Shown in pieces: positions 22,000-34,812 of a DNA stretch of 64,000 bases; position 1 is the first letter of the stretch, and the number at the start of each line of letters is the position of its first letter. The stretch covers positions 75,384,382 to 75,448,381 of the forward strand of contig CM070713.1 of assembly GCA_036346275.1 (NCBI GenBank), given 5' to 3'. The position numbers and the translations under genes were made by a program. Origin of the DNA: Otatea glauca (taxonomy: Eukaryota; Streptophyta; Magnoliopsida; Poales; Poaceae). A model generated the notes under the pieces. It had not been told where the DNA came from. It worked only from the letters and a program-made list of their open reading frames with translations, and did no database searches.

Positions 22000-23539
22000 G
22001 ACTAACAAGTAGTAGTACTTGTCATGTTTGCCATGAAGGCCACATGCAAAAAGGTCCACTAGGTTGTCTGGTCACTGCGGTCTGGTTTATCTGGAGATCC
22101 AATTGAAATCATGAAGAACTCGAAATATTCTCTTTCCACGTAGCTAGCATGAATGGGGCCCAACTAATCGCCATTGTTTCTTCCATGGCTAATCCATTCC
22201 CTACTTACTTTTCTCGTTAGACAGGACCTTAGCATCATCATAAACACCACGACTGATCGATTATGGCCCAACAACAGTATTCTGTTGCTGGGTTTCTTTC
22301 CAGCCAAAACATTTTATTATGCCGATAAATTTCTTATCCGCAATCTCCTTGAAAACGAAGAATTGTAGATGCGTCTGTAGATACGTCCGATAACAGAAAT
22401 AGACCGTACCTAGCGTAGCGTGTAATAACCCTGCCTAACCTAAGCTTGAGTCGGACTGCTGACTCAATCGCGCAGCAGTGCTGGTCGAGCCACGGTGCTA
22501 GTAAAATCCTAATTTTTATATTCGATGTTCTCATACACTGTATTTGTTCACTCGTTCGTTAGTCGTTCGTTCGTGTATTTGTGAGCTCGATCATTGGAAT
22601 GTTGACTAAATATAGAACCAGAGACCCTGAATAACCTTCTAGGGTTTGTTTGGATATTAGGAGGGAAAATCCTAGAGAATAAAATCCTAAGGATTCCCAT
22701 AAGGGAAATAATCCCTCCCGAAAATTTTTTCTTACCACCGTTTGAAGGATATAGGGATATGAAAATCCCGGATATTGAAAAAATCTAAAAAAAATCCCGA
22801 AAAGTTCAGGGGAAAGCATTTTACCAGATCCTTGCATCCACACTTAGGGAATGTGACTAGTGACTTCACAATCTTTGTGTACTTTGAATACTGTTCTTAG
22901 TGCAAGAAAAGTTTTTTAGAGAAAATAATCTTTCTTTTTACTAGAAGAAGAGTTCTAGACCCTTCAACACTACACAGATATATCCCAATCATGGTTCTCT
23001 CCTGCTCATTGCCATTGGTTATTCTTTTATTTCTACGGGGGAATTGGCGTTGTAATCTTGTAGTACTGACTACTGAGGAGATTTTCTCCGGTGCTTGGAG
23101 GTAAGTGAGCCATTTATATCCACAATCTAATGAGAGACAATTAAGTCATAATATTATAAAGTAAGGTATTACAATAGCACCATTGTCTGTCTCTTAAATG
23201 TGAGCAAGAAAACTATGGCAAAAAGAACCTTCCTGATTGAAATGAAATGCACTACTGCAGCCCACAGCCGATGATTCATTGAAATAAGAAAAAAATGGCT
23301 AGCATTGCTTGGGAGAGCCTACTGACAACATTTCCTTCGCAAATAATTGTTGAGCAGTGCTTCAATGCTTTCCCTTTTAATACAAGTTACACAAATCTTG
23401 AATCAAGCGAAGGGGTAAGTAATCTTCATCTACCCTTCATTCATGCTTTAATATTTGTGCAACTGTAAAAAAAAAAGCATTGAAGCACCTCTCATAATTG
23501 TTTATGGTTAGTGAACAACCAAGCAAATAATTGTTTATG
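22000..23539. other. Intergenic DNA
   Basis: No gene is supported. At about 22640-22830 a 'gggtttgtttggata' start with internal 'aatcctaaggatt' palindromes resembles one end of a MITE, but no matching other end was seen. A 21-bp phrase ending in 'tgtttatggttagtga' occurs twice just left of the gypsy insertion (about 23497-23517 and 23528-23548). Confidence 0.45.
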
Positions 23540-23544
23540 GTTAG

Positions 23545-24436
23545 TGACGAATACTAATATGAGGGTACCCAGCGGCCCAAGCGGCGAGCGGTGACCTCAA
23601 GCATATCTCGACCCAGCAGTCAGCGCCGCGCCCGCCATCGGCCGAATCGCTGCGAGACCATAAGACATCCGCTCCCGGCCGGCCGGAGGCGAATCCGACC
23701 GGACGGCGCTCCCGGCCCCCTTTGGCGGCGGGATCTCCGACTCCGGCCGGACAGCGCTCCCGGCCCCTTGGCGGGCGGGATCTCCGACTCCGGCCGAACC
23801 AAGGTGGCAGAGCCGAGGGGCGCGTGTCGGGGCCCTCATCGACCTACCGCCACGTACCCGCGAACAAGGTCAATCGGAGTGACTATACAAGGGCGGTGGC
23901 TCCTTCCTAGAAAGTTTGGTGATCGCTTGAAGTCAAAGCTTCGGCCCATCAACGATCGCGTCTGATCTGACGCACGCGCTCCTCGGCGGCGCCAACGTCA
24001 CACACCGCAGCGTCGGCGTTCGTAAGGATCACGGAGGGCAAGTCACGCTATTTCGGGAATACCTAACCTCCACGACCACCAAGGCTACCGACCCGGCATG
24101 GGCAAGGCGTGTGGCGGCCCGGTCCACGGGACGAAGGACGAGCTCCTAGCATAGGTCGCCTCGCCCTTCCCCGACTCTCGATGTAACTCCCCCTTCCTTA
24201 CGTATAAAAGGAGGCGGGACTAACGATTCTAGGGGGCGAACACATGAGAACACGAGGAGATTAGGTAATTTAGCGCCTCATACGTAAAGCGTTGTGCAAA
24301 ACAATACAATACCGCCATCCGAATCGGGTAGGGACTTTCGGCCGAACAAGTATACATCTTGGACTCTCGAGTCTAACCATTCGAGGAGTGGGAGCGCGAC
24401 CCCTTAGACTTACAAATTTACTTGCGCTCAGCGCCA
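23545..24436 (+). repeat. 5' LTR of gypsy element
   Basis: Pairs with 36031-36934. Contains a TATA box (TATAAAA, about 24203-24209). The last bases differ from the 3' LTR ('gcgctcagcgcca' in place of 'gcgctcgaaaacgccgaca'), so its end is placed by alignment. The GC-rich U3 part differs from the 3' LTR mostly by short G/C indels. Confidence 0.88.
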
Positions 24437-24502
24437 GGCGGTTAGCAGCGCCAGTAGGGGCCTTCGCGTCTTCGTCACCATCTCGGATTAGTTTGTCTCA
24501 CG

Positions 24503-26480
24503 ATGGCATCCACCGGCTGCGGCGGCATGGCTGGCGGGGCCGGATCGCCGGCTCCCTCGACCGCCGTCACCCGGCGGGAGGGCTCACGCTTCGTCCCGTT
24601 GCCTCCGGAGGACGGCGCCCGCCGAGAGCACAGGCGTCCTCTCCGGCGACCGCTAAGCCCGGCTTGGCGCCCTGCGAGCCGGCCGGAACGAGGAGTGCTC
24701 GCCACGTCGGCGAAAACTCCGTAGGCGGGCGGTGACCATGTCACCCACGTAGGCTCGCAACTTGTGGCGATGGTGGCTACATGTCGGCCTCCATCCACGA
24801 GCTGCTTTGGAAGACTCTTCCGACCATGACTCGGCCGACACGGAGTACCACGCGCGCGGCGGCACTCGCTGAGTGCAACATGGCGGCACCGTCGATTTGA
24901 CCGTGGCCCCGCGGCTCACGGGACCTCCTATCCGGCGCTCGAGCGCAGGAGGAGGAATACCAGTAGTGGCGTCTTGAGCAGCCTTCGGGCCGCCGTGGCC
25001 GAGCTCCAACAACAGCGCAAAGAGTTGGAGGGAGCGAAGAGTGAGCTCGACCGGCTCGAGCCAACTGGAGCGGGAGGAGCTCGAGACCCGCATGTGCTGG
25101 CGCGTCGAGCACACCCCGCAGCGGAAGAGTCAAGCGGTCCTCGATTCTTCCCATACAAGCCAAAGCGTGGCGCGGTGCAATCTGCCGCCGAGGCCTCCGG
25201 GCCGACCACCCGGAGGCCAAGGCCACTATCAAAACCTCGGGTGGTGGTAGCGCGCGGCCGTGCAAAGACATGCACGCGCCGGCCTCTATCGCTCGGAGCC
25301 ACCTCGGCCACCGGGCCGTCTGCGCCGCAGGCCGGTTGGGTCCGGCGACAGCGGCGCCGCATGCGCGAGCGCGCGACCTCGCGCACCCGGTCGGCGCGCC
25401 TCGGTGATGCCTCGACATTCGCGCTACCCTTGAGGCGCGAAGAAAGATGGTGGAGGAGGCCGCCCGCTCCGCAGTGCGGGCGGCGGACACACCACGCGCG
25501 GCCGAGCCCCAAGCGGTCTGGACGCGGCGTTACGCCAGGATCCGCCGAGCGGACTTCCTGCCGGTCCGGCGCTACCAACATTGCCAAATACAGGGCCACA
25601 AACCCGGTGTACGGCTCAAGATTGCCGGCTCGCATGCGGCGGGAGGAGCAACGGATGACCTCTTCATCATCGGTACATTCCCATCTACCTCGCGGACTCG
25701 GCCGAGCGGCTCGAGTACTTGCCCGCCAAAACCATCGAGGCTGGACCGACTTGAAGGCCTCTTCGTCGGCAACTTCGAGGCACTTACAAGCGCCACGAAA
25801 CTCCTGAGACTGAAGGGCGCAAGCGGCAGCCGGAAACCCTCGGGACTACATTCGGCGGTTTTCCGCCCGAGGTAACGAGCTCCCGACATCTCCGGCCGAT
25901 GTCGTGGGAGCATTCATCTGGCACCTCGCGCAAGGCCTTGGTACACAAACTAGGTTGCCTCAAGCCCGGAACTACCAAGGAGCTCCTCGATATCGCCACC
26001 AACCACGCCTCGGCGAGGAGGTGTGGGGGGCCATCTTTGAGGAGGAAAGGCCCGGCTAGAATCCGGCGTCCACGCCGGGTCCCCCCGACTACTCGGACAA
26101 GCTAAGGCGGCGCGGAGGCGGATCCGCGAGACTCAAGTGGTCGCCACCGTCGGCCATACGCCAAGCGGCGGTGCGGCCGGCCGTCGCGCCCGACCACCGA
26201 GAAGTTGATGGGCGGCGTGCCCAAACCACGGGTTCTCCGTCAAGCACAAATCTGGGGCTGCGAGGTCACGAGGTGTTACCTCTCGGCGTCCCCACAGCGC
26301 CGCGTGGCAAGGAAGAATCTGCTGCGGCCCCGCGCCGCGGAGAAAAAAGCGACGGCGAGTTCCACTGAACCCGACGTACGCCTCATGATCTTTGGAGGAC
26401 CGGCTGCTATGCGGGCAAGCGTCGGCTCAAGCTCGCTTATCGCGAGGTCCACACCGTCGCGCCATCGTCCCCGATACCTC
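24503..26480 (+). pseudogene. Gypsy gag remnant
   Basis: The likely start is ATG 24503 (MASTGCGG...). Recognisable Gag segments are a coiled Glu/Leu/Arg stretch (about 24975-25075), DLEGLFVGNFEA-like sequence at about 25740-25790 and SGTSRKALVHKLGCLKPGTTKELLDIATNHAS (split here as SGTSRKALVHK and KPGTTKELLDIATNHAS) at about 25910-26010. Frames change at least four times. Gag would form the virus-like particle that packages element RNA. The same segments, less decayed, appear on the minus strand at 472-1143. Confidence 0.85.
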
Positions 26481-29400
26481 CGGTGGTCGAGTTCCCGATC
26501 ACCTTTGATCGGACCGATCACCCGACCACGTTCCACGGTAGGGAGATACCCCGGTGGTCGACCGTCGTGGGAAGAAGCGCCTTTCAAAGTCCGATGGGCG
26601 AGGCAGCGGCCTCAACATCCTCTCGTCGAGGCGCTCGGCGCTATGGGGTCCGCGCTCAACCCTCCGACCCGGCCAAGGCACCTTTCCATGGCGTCATTCA
26701 CGGCGGCCGAGCCCGTCCGCTCAGGCGGTCGACACGCCGTTACCTTTGAGGCCGGAAACTTCGCGACCGAGACCCTCACTTTTGAGGTCGTGGATTTCCG
26801 GTTCTTACCATGCCATCTGGGAAGGCCGTGTTACGCCAAGTTCATGGCGGTCCCGGCTATGCCTACCTCAGTGAAGATGCGGGCCACGAGTCATCACCGT
26901 GGCATCATCTTTCGGCTTGCCTACAATCGCGCGCGCAGTTTGTGTGAGCTTGCCTCGGCGATCATCGCGTCTGCCGAGCTCGACAACCTCAAGAGGAAGC
27001 CTCGAATCGCCCACGAGTCCGGCAAGTCGGGGCGGGATCATCAAGTCCGCCGAGGACACGAAGAAGGTCGCGGTCGATCCTCGTGATCCGACCAAGACCG
27101 TGCGGATCGAGCCACGCTCCCGCCAAATAGGAAAGCGCTCGTCGACTCCTCGCGCCAACAAAGGCGTCTTCGCATGGAGGTTTCCGGCATGGCGGGAATC
27201 CCAAGGAAGTCGCGAGCACTCCTTGAGCATCAGGCCGGGCTCAAAGCCGGTCGCCCAGCGCTGCGTCGCCGGCGAGGAGCGCGAGGATCATAGGGAGGAG
27301 ATCGCCAAACTTACATTGCGGGGTTAAGTAAAGAGGTGCGCCACCCCGGTGGCTAGCCAACCACATACTTGTAAAAAGAAAAATGGGCAATGGAGGATGT
27401 GCGTTGACTATACGAGTCTCAACAAAGCGTGTCCCAGGATCCGTTCCTTTGCCCGCATCGACCAAGTTATCGACTCCGCGCGGTGCGAGTCCTCTCTTTC
27501 TCGGATGCCTACTCGGGCTACCACGGTTGCGCTAAAGGAGTCCGACCACTCGCGACTTCCTTCATTACCGTTCGGCTCATTACGCACGTTACAATGCCGT
27601 TCGGCCTAAAAAACGGGCGCTACATACCGGCGATGTATGCAAGCGTGCTTGATGACCGGATCGGTCGTAAGCGTTGAGGTGTCGTCGGCGATATTGTCGT
27701 AAAGACCAAGAAGGCCGGCGACCTTATCCCGACTGGAAGAGACCTTGCGAACCTTCGGCGGTTCGCATAAAGCTCAATCCAGAAATCGTCTTGGGGTCCC
27801 CAAAGGAAGCTCCTTGGCTTCATTGTCTCGGCGAGGCATCGAGGCCAACGAGGAGAAGATATCGCGATCGTAAGGATGGGCCCAATTAGCAACCTCAAAG
27901 GGGTCGAGGTGGCCGGATGCTGGCGACTTTGGCCGTTCGTGTCTCGCCTCGCGGCGCGAATGCCACTCTGAGCTACTCAAGAGATCCGACCGCCAATTTG
28001 GACCGGAGGCTCGGGAGGCCTCGCGCTGAAGGCCTTCTGTCCTCGCCTCGATCTGATCGCCCGGCACACAGTGAGCCATTGTTCTCTACATCGCGCCACT
28101 ACCCAAGTCGTCGGACGGCCCTCGTGGTGGAAGCGGCGGAAGAAGGCGCGAACTCAAGGTACAACGGCGGTTTACTTCATTAGCGAGGTCCTTTCGAGTC
28201 AAGGCTCGGTACCCACAGTGCGAAGCTACTCTACGCGGTGCTCATTGCGAAGAAAGCTCATCCACTACGCCGATCGGCCACACCATCAACGTGGTGACCG
28301 CGTCCCCTTCGGCGAGATCATCGCAACCGCGGCGCCTCGGGAAGGATAGCCAAGTGGGCGCTCGAGCTCATCGGCCACGACATCACATCGTCCCTCGGAC
28401 GGCGATCAAATCGCGAGCCCTAGCCGACCGTCGCCGAGTGGACCGAAACCGAGCACCGCGGTGATCGAAGACCCCGAGCATTGGACAATGTACCGATGGG
28501 TCTTACAACAAGAATGGCGCGAGCGCGGAGTAAATCATCATCTCTCCGCTCGGGAGCGGGCTTGATCGCCATCGGTACGCTCGGCGCCACCAACAACGCG
28601 TCGCGAGCACGAGGCCCTCGTCAGCGGTCTCGGATCGCTGCCGACCTCGGTGCTCGCCGACTCCGTCCACGGGGACTCCAAGCTTGTCGTCGACCAAGTC
28701 ATGAAGGCGCGGAGCCTCGAGGCGCCCGTATGGCGCGTCTTGTCGAGAAGTGCGCGGGCTCGAAGAGCGGTTCAAGGGTTTCGAGCCACCATAGCTACCG
28801 ACGCCACAATAGCGACGCCGACTACCTAGCCAATCGGCCTCCGGAGAGAGTGGTCCCGCCGGGATCTTCGTCTGCGACCTCTGCGACCTTCCATCCGGTG
28901 GGCTGGTGGCTTAACGGTCCCCGACCTACCTAGCACGGTCGCCCAACCGCCGCGCGGTCGGGCGTAGACTTGGCCGGGTCGAGCCGCAGCGTGCTAGCGA
29001 CCGAGTCCGACTGGAGAAAGCCCTTCATAGATCGTTTGATGGACGGGTCACTTCCGACGACCAACCGAGGCCGGCGCCTCGCCCGTGAACAAAGTCTTTC
29101 GTCTGGTCGGCCCGGACCTTTACAAAGGAGCCTCTCCGGTCCTCCAAAAGTGCATCTGGCCGACCAAGGGAAACAAGCTCATTTGGACGACATACACGTG
29201 AATTTGCAGCCACCATTGCGCCCGATCTCTTGTGGGAAAGGCCTTTCGGCAAGGTTTCTATTGGCCGACCGCCATGTCCGACGCCGAGCACATCGTGCGA
29301 CTGCGAAGGATGCCAATTCTTTGCCAGCGGACACATCCGCCGGCTCGGGCCTTGTGTAGCGATCCCGTCACGTGGCCTTTTGCGGTTTGGGGACTCGATC

Positions 29401-30190
29401 GGTCGGGCCTTTCAAGAAAGCGCCCGGGGCTTTACCCATTTTCTCGTCGCGATGGACAAGTTCACCAAATGGATAGAGGCCAAGCCGGTCGTGGCGTCGC
29501 GTCGGCTGGCGGCCATCTTCTTCCGCGACATAGTCTTTCGGTTCGAGTCGCAAACTCCATCATCACCGACAACTAACGCAGTTCACGGGAAGGAGTTCCT
29601 CGAGTTCTGCGATGACTTCAACATCCGCGTCGATTAGGCGCACCGTGGCCCATCCGCGGATCAGCGGCCAGTCGGCGCAAGCGGCATGATCCTTCAAGGG
29701 CTCAAGCCGCGGATCTTGATCGGCTCAAGCACTTCCGGCGGCGCCGGGTGGCCGAGCTACCTCCGTCCTCGGAGTCTGTGGACCACGCCGACCGGGCGGC
29801 CGGGTTCACACCGTTCTTCATGGTATACGGTCTTTGCCGCCTTCTTGCCGAACACAGAGTATGGCGCCCAAGATTACAAGCCGAGGAGGCTCGGGGCTCG
29901 CCGCACAACAAGACGCCGTCGACCCGGCTCGACGAGGCGCGCGCGTGGCCATCTGTGATCGGCCGGTATCAACAAGCTCTGCGACGTTATCACGGCCGTC
30001 GAGTTCGAGGCGATCGTTCAATCTTTGGCGACACGGTCTGCGCGGGTCCAAACCGGCAAGGATAAGCACAAGTATCGCCGCCTGGAAGGCCCTTCACCGT
30101 CGTGGAGATCCTCCACGGCACCTTTCGACTCAAGGGCGCGATGGCGATCCTTCCGAATGCATGGAATATAGAAAAGTTAAGGCGATTCTA
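26481..30190 (+). pseudogene. Gypsy pol remnant (protease, RT, RNase H, integrase)
   Basis: Protease: FPITFDRTDHP is followed by GRGSGLNIL (about 26596-26622, where D-G/S-G is expected) and GSYHAIWEGR (about 26800). RT: KKKNGQWRMCVDYTSLNKACP (about 27373-27435), SYSGYH-like and TMPFGLKN (about 27590-27612). The catalytic YVDD box reads VVGDIVVK at 27681-27704, so its first Asp is changed to Gly. RNase H: WTMY...DGSYNKNGA (about 28481-28520) and ATNNAS. Integrase: CEGCQFFA (about 29310), GFTHFLVAMDKFTKWIEAK (about 29428-29485), IITDN (about 29560) and the chromodomain-side PFFMVYG (about 29813). Many frameshifts and stops separate these pieces, so no polyprotein can be made. Confidence 0.9.
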
Positions 30191-30339
30191 TCCTAAACTC
30201 TTTTCCTCTTCCTAGCATGCTCTTTACTTTTTCCTTCCGAGCACACGGTCGCCATGCGACGACTCTGGCTACCCTTCGGCGCCCCGTTCATTTGCTCCCG
30301 GTCGGCGCTGCGCGGGTTGATGACCCAACCGACCACAAG

Positions 30340-30620
30340 GTCCTTCCCGGCGGTTACCCTTCGACCCAAGTGCTCGACCTCGCCCGGCTATGGTTGCTAA
30401 CACTTGCGGAAGAAGGAAGTACCGAGTGGAGTGACCTTTGGGTCGGCGAGGAACACTCCTCCCGCACGAACTCGGCTATCCCGCGCTTATGAGGGCACGT
30501 GACCCGTGGTCATGAGGTCCATCCAGCGGTAACCCTCTCAACCCAAGTGTTACGGCCTCGCCCGGCTATGGTTGCTAAGTAGCACTTCGCGGAAGAAGGA
30601 AGTGCCCAAGAGGAAAGATC
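30340..30620 (+). repeat. Direct duplication downstream of integrase
   Basis: Two related blocks of about 75 bp at about 30348-30420 and 30527-30603 share 'cctcgcccggctatggttgc' and 'ggaagaaggaagt', spaced about 178 bp apart. Non-coding in this copy. Confidence 0.7.
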
Positions 30621-30867
30621 CTTGGCCGGTCTAGAACACTCCTATCCTCACAAGTGTGCCTAACATTTGCATAGCCAAGTCTCAATCCACCTCGCCTCCC
30701 GAGCGACCCAACCTATGCATAAGTGACCCTGCGGTCCTTAAGGCTATGGTCGGTCAAACACTCACCCTAAATACGAAAGAGGGCGAAGCGATTTTGGAAC
30801 TTGATAAATTCAAGATTGTTTACATAGCAGATCTTTACAATCTAAAAAAGGATAAAGCTAACTATTT

Positions 30868-33800
30868 TTATTCTTCACGGTAGGCGGCCAGATGGCGAGG
30901 CGGAGAGTTGGTCTCTCGCTTCGGAGGGCAACTGCGGCGGGATGTGGTGGCGATCTCGGGCGGCGCGGCTCGACCAGAGCTCAAACTGTCGATCTCCTCG
31001 TCGGTCGGTTTCGCCACGCCCGCCACCACCGCAAGGTCGATGCCGTCGTAGTGCGAGGCGGTGTTGACCCGGCGCCGAGCAAGCTCAAGCGCGCGCCGAT
31101 GATCACCACCCTCTACGAAATCGCACTCGGGCGGCCGCGGGGGCAAGGGCACTCGGGCTGCCGGCTCCAGGATGCGATCGCGAACTTCCGGCCGGGCTTG
31201 CGAAGGGCCTCGGTTCGGCGCCCATCTCGGTCCGACCGTCCTCGCAACCTTCAACGCGCGCTGGGCCTCGCCCGGGCCATGATCGCCACGTCGCAAGCAT
31301 CTCTGCCGTTCTCTGCGCCTCCACGGCGGCCTTTCGGTTCTTCTGCGCCTCTGCGGTTGCGGCGATTTCGGATAAGTTCGCCACGTGGGTCGCACCCCGG
31401 ACTTAATTGAAGAATTGAGACACTTACCGCGCCGCGAGTTGGTGGATTGCGGCTTCCTTCTTGGCGCCTCGTATAAAGTCCTCGGCTCGGCCCAGTCCTA
31501 CGGCGATCGCGCTCGGAGCGAACTTCGGTCGGCATCCCCGAGCTGGTTTCGCTCGGTCGCAGCGTGTTACTGCGTCTGCGACGGTCCTCCGCGGCAGCGG
31601 CATCCTTGGCCTCGGTGACCTCCGTTAGAGAGGACTCGGTTCCACCACCGCCTCAAGACCTTGGCTCCCGGCGCTCATCATAAAGGGCCTTCGTGGCCTC
31701 TTCAAGCCTGGCGGATCTCCACCGCCTCCGACTTTGATGTCCATGGCCTCTGGACTAGGCGCAGCTCAAGCGCGCTGAGCACGACTCCTCCACCGCTGCT
31801 GCCGCCCGATCGTCGAGCTGCGCAGAGCTCAACTGGCGCCTGGCGAGCGCAAGTCGCAAAAGCGTGGACCTCCGTTAGTCCCACGGAAGAACTATCAAAA
31901 TGTGCAACAAGTCGAGCTTTTGGTGACTTACAGGCGTGGCCGGACTCCCGACCATCGTGCGGTATACAGTGGAAGACTCGAGCAAGAGCGGACCTTTACG
32001 GATCCGCCTATCTCGGCCGGCGTCGGTAGCGCCTTAGAAGGCGGCCCGCTCGCTCTCCTCCGTGGCCCATGACGCCCGGCCGGGACTACACCCGGCGCGC
32101 CCTCGTTCGCCCGTTCGGGCGGGGCGTCGCCGTCAAAGCACCATGGGCAAGAGCGATGAGGTCAACCGCCGAAACCCCTCGGCGACTGCAGACCGAGGGC
32201 ATCGGTCGGCACCACGGGACAAAGGGTCGAGCACCTCCGTCACCGGCTCGCCTCGTGGCGCGATCGCCGCGGCACCTCGTCTCATCCTCGAAAGGGCGAT
32301 CACGTCGTCGGTGGGGTCCCGCCGGAGCGCGGAAGCTCTTCTTGGCCTCGACCTCGGGTGAGGCCGTCCTCGAAGGCGATCGCGCCCTCGATCGCCGACA
32401 CCGCGACCGCCACCGACCCGATCGGAGTCGCCGAAATCGCCGGCCGCTACTTGCGGGCATTGCGGACGCCCCAGTCACGCCCGTGTAAGCGTTGCGTTAC
32501 AAAGATTCAAGAGTCGCTCGGCGGCTTTCTTCGCAAAAATGCTCCAATAAGAAGAAAAGAAAAAAAAGGGAACACTTACAAGGCCGAAGCGGAGTGCGTG
32601 GCACATGGCGCCTCTTGCCGCCCCGCCAAGGTCAGTCTACCGCCGCTTCCCGGCCGCCTCGGCCGAGGCTGCGACAACCATGGCGCAAGATCACCCCGCT
32701 GGGATCCGCGACCACGGGGCCGTGGTGTCGCCCTCAGTAGGGTCCACGCTCGGCGCCGCCCGATCGTGGTCGAAAAAACCCACCATAGGGATGGTCGGGC
32801 GCGCCCCGCCATTGTCGATGGAGGTTGTCCCCACGGCGGTGGACTCAGGCACATCCTCGCCAGCCTTGGCAGCTTCACGCGCTCCTTATGCTTCTTCTTC
32901 CTCCTTTCCTCCTTCCGCTTCTTGCGGGAGGAGTCGACCTCTAGTCTTCGCGCGGCGCGCTCGCGCCTCCTTATCCCGGGGCGGCGCCGAGAAGACATCC
33001 CGTGAGCCCCTAAGAGGTGCGGGAATGCCTGGTCGGACCAAGTGCTAGGGACAAAGAAAGGAGAAGCGAAAGAAATTTCACCGACTTACAGATTTGGCGG
33101 GTGAGCCACGAGAATGGCTCGGGTGGCCACCCTAGCCACCGTGGCACTTCCACGCGAACGCCGCCACCGGGCCTCCACCTCGACGCGGCCAACTCGGGCT
33201 CTGCCATCCTCGCCCGGTCGGACGGCCCGCATACCGGAACAAAGTGCGGCACGTGCACAAGGGTTGCACGCGCATCCCCATAAAGCGCGCACAACAGCGC
33301 CCCGGTGAGCCCGCCTCGCTTTGAGCCACGACCGCTCCACGATCGGGGCTAGCTTATTCTTCTCCCTCTTTTGGCGCCCGGTTCCACCTCCTCCGCCATG
33401 GGAAGCTCACCGGTGAAAGCGAGGGTATTTATCGCCGACGTTCGAGCGTAGAGCCATTCGAATGCCGGCCCTTGTTGGGCGAGGCGATTTACCTCCAGTG
33501 CCGTGCTCCGATCGAGGCGAAGCTGGAGGCGAGCCACCAGAGCGCCACGGCGTCGGCGGCTGTCTTTCGAGCCTTGCCTGAAGAAGTGCCTCCATAACGC
33601 CCGGTCGGCTCGATCCCGGGAAGGCCTCGCAGCGTGATGAAGATGGCGATGTGGAGGACCCGTTGGGGTTGAGATGGTGCACCTCCACCTTGTAGTGAGG
33701 CAAGCAGCCCTCGGACGAGCGGGTGCGGTGGCGAGCCAAAGCGCGCTCGAAGAACGAGGCGGGCACCACGACCTCGTCGCCCGCGGCGTGGGGTGGCGGC

Positions 33801-33897
33801 CCGGTCGGCCCTCCGGTAGGAAGGTCTGCGGCATGAGGAAGCCCTTCTTCACCAAGCCGAGCGCCGCGCATTTGTCTTGCGCGAACACTCCGGCCAC
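30868..33897 (-). pseudogene. Antisense ORF of gypsy element ('putative gypsy-type transposon' domain)
   Basis: Reading right to left, the N-terminal part begins near 33897 (FAQDKCAALGLVKKGFLMPQ). Overlapping frames carry EVVVPASFFERALARH and KVEVHHLNPNGS (about 33630-33780). These are the features of the Pfam family named 'putative gypsy type transposon' (PF04195), usually found as an antisense or extra ORF in grass gypsy elements. Downstream, towards 31000, the frames become Ala/Glu/Arg-rich (EIAATAEAQKNRKAAVEAQR near 31330-31380), consistent with a coiled-coil tail. The ORF is fragmented by frameshifts. Its function in intact elements is not established. The coding direction, opposite to gag-pol, is clear from the matching phrases. 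Confidence 0.75.
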
Positions 33898-34812
33898 GAC
33901 ATCTTCACGTAAGAAGGCGTGGAAGGTGAGAAAGAAAGGTGGGGTTTTCTTTTCCTTGGCTCTCTGGTGCTTTTCTTGTTTTAGAGCAGAGACAAAGAAG
34001 GCAAGAAAGCGTGACTACGGAGCACCCCAGGCGTATTTATAGAGGACAAGCGACGCCGACCGAAAGCGAGCACCCTCAAGCGGCGTCGCGTCCACCTCGC
34101 CTATTGCGCCACTGGTAACTCCGGTTTCAATACCACTCCGCTTTTAATCCTGTCATGTCGGTGGCAAGAGCCATAAAGACGCGCCCGAACAACGTGTCCG
34201 TAACCTCTTGGTCTCGCTTTAGGCGGAGCAGTTGCTCGGCGCGCGCGAAGCCCCATTAGCTGCGGCCCAAAGCGGCAAAAGCTTTGTGGCTTGCGCCGAG
34301 GCCATGAGAAGTGTGGGTCCAAAAGGCCTACCCGCGGATGGGTATAAGGGCGCCCAAAGAAAACAGAGCAAGGGCGGTATGAGGTGAGCCCCACGGTGGG
34401 CCCTCGGTTAGGTCGGTGACGGCCTAATCACCTCTACTCGCGTCAGAGACCATACTTCACACTATCCCGGGAGCTCATCAATGGCGACACCACCGGTAAT
34501 GCTCTGGGTTGGCGGACGACCCAGGTCCATACGGGATTGAGTAAAGAAAGGTTTTTATGGGTCGCCCGCGGCCAGGCAGGACACCCTACTCTGGGACCGT
34601 CGCTCGGAAGGTCCCCCTTGGCGGGACCTCCCCAGACCCACTCGGACTACCCGCTATTAGCTCCACGAGCACGGCGTTCAAACCAGCGCAGTAAACGCGT
34701 CGTCGCTCACCCCTCCGGGTCCCACACTGCGGATGGGGTATACATGTGGGATAGGCGGTGGCCATTCCTCTCGCGGCTACCCTCGCGGAGCAAGGACTGG
34801 GAAGGATGCCCC
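33898..34812. other. Non-coding part of gypsy element
   Basis: Upstream flank of the antisense ORF. On the minus strand it could hold that ORF's promoter; an A/T-rich 'gcgtatttatagagga' block at about 34030-34045 would read TATAAATA on the minus strand. No other feature is seen. Confidence 0.4.

Noticed and set aside
22640..22850. Possible MITE beginning 'gggtttgtttggata'
   Set aside because: Only one end could be found. Without a matching terminal repeat or target duplication the call is not supported.
24777..25635. Two minus-strand open frames of about 235 codons
   Set aside because: Shadow frames of plus-strand gypsy gag in GC-rich DNA; the plus-strand phrases match Gag, the minus-strand ones match nothing.
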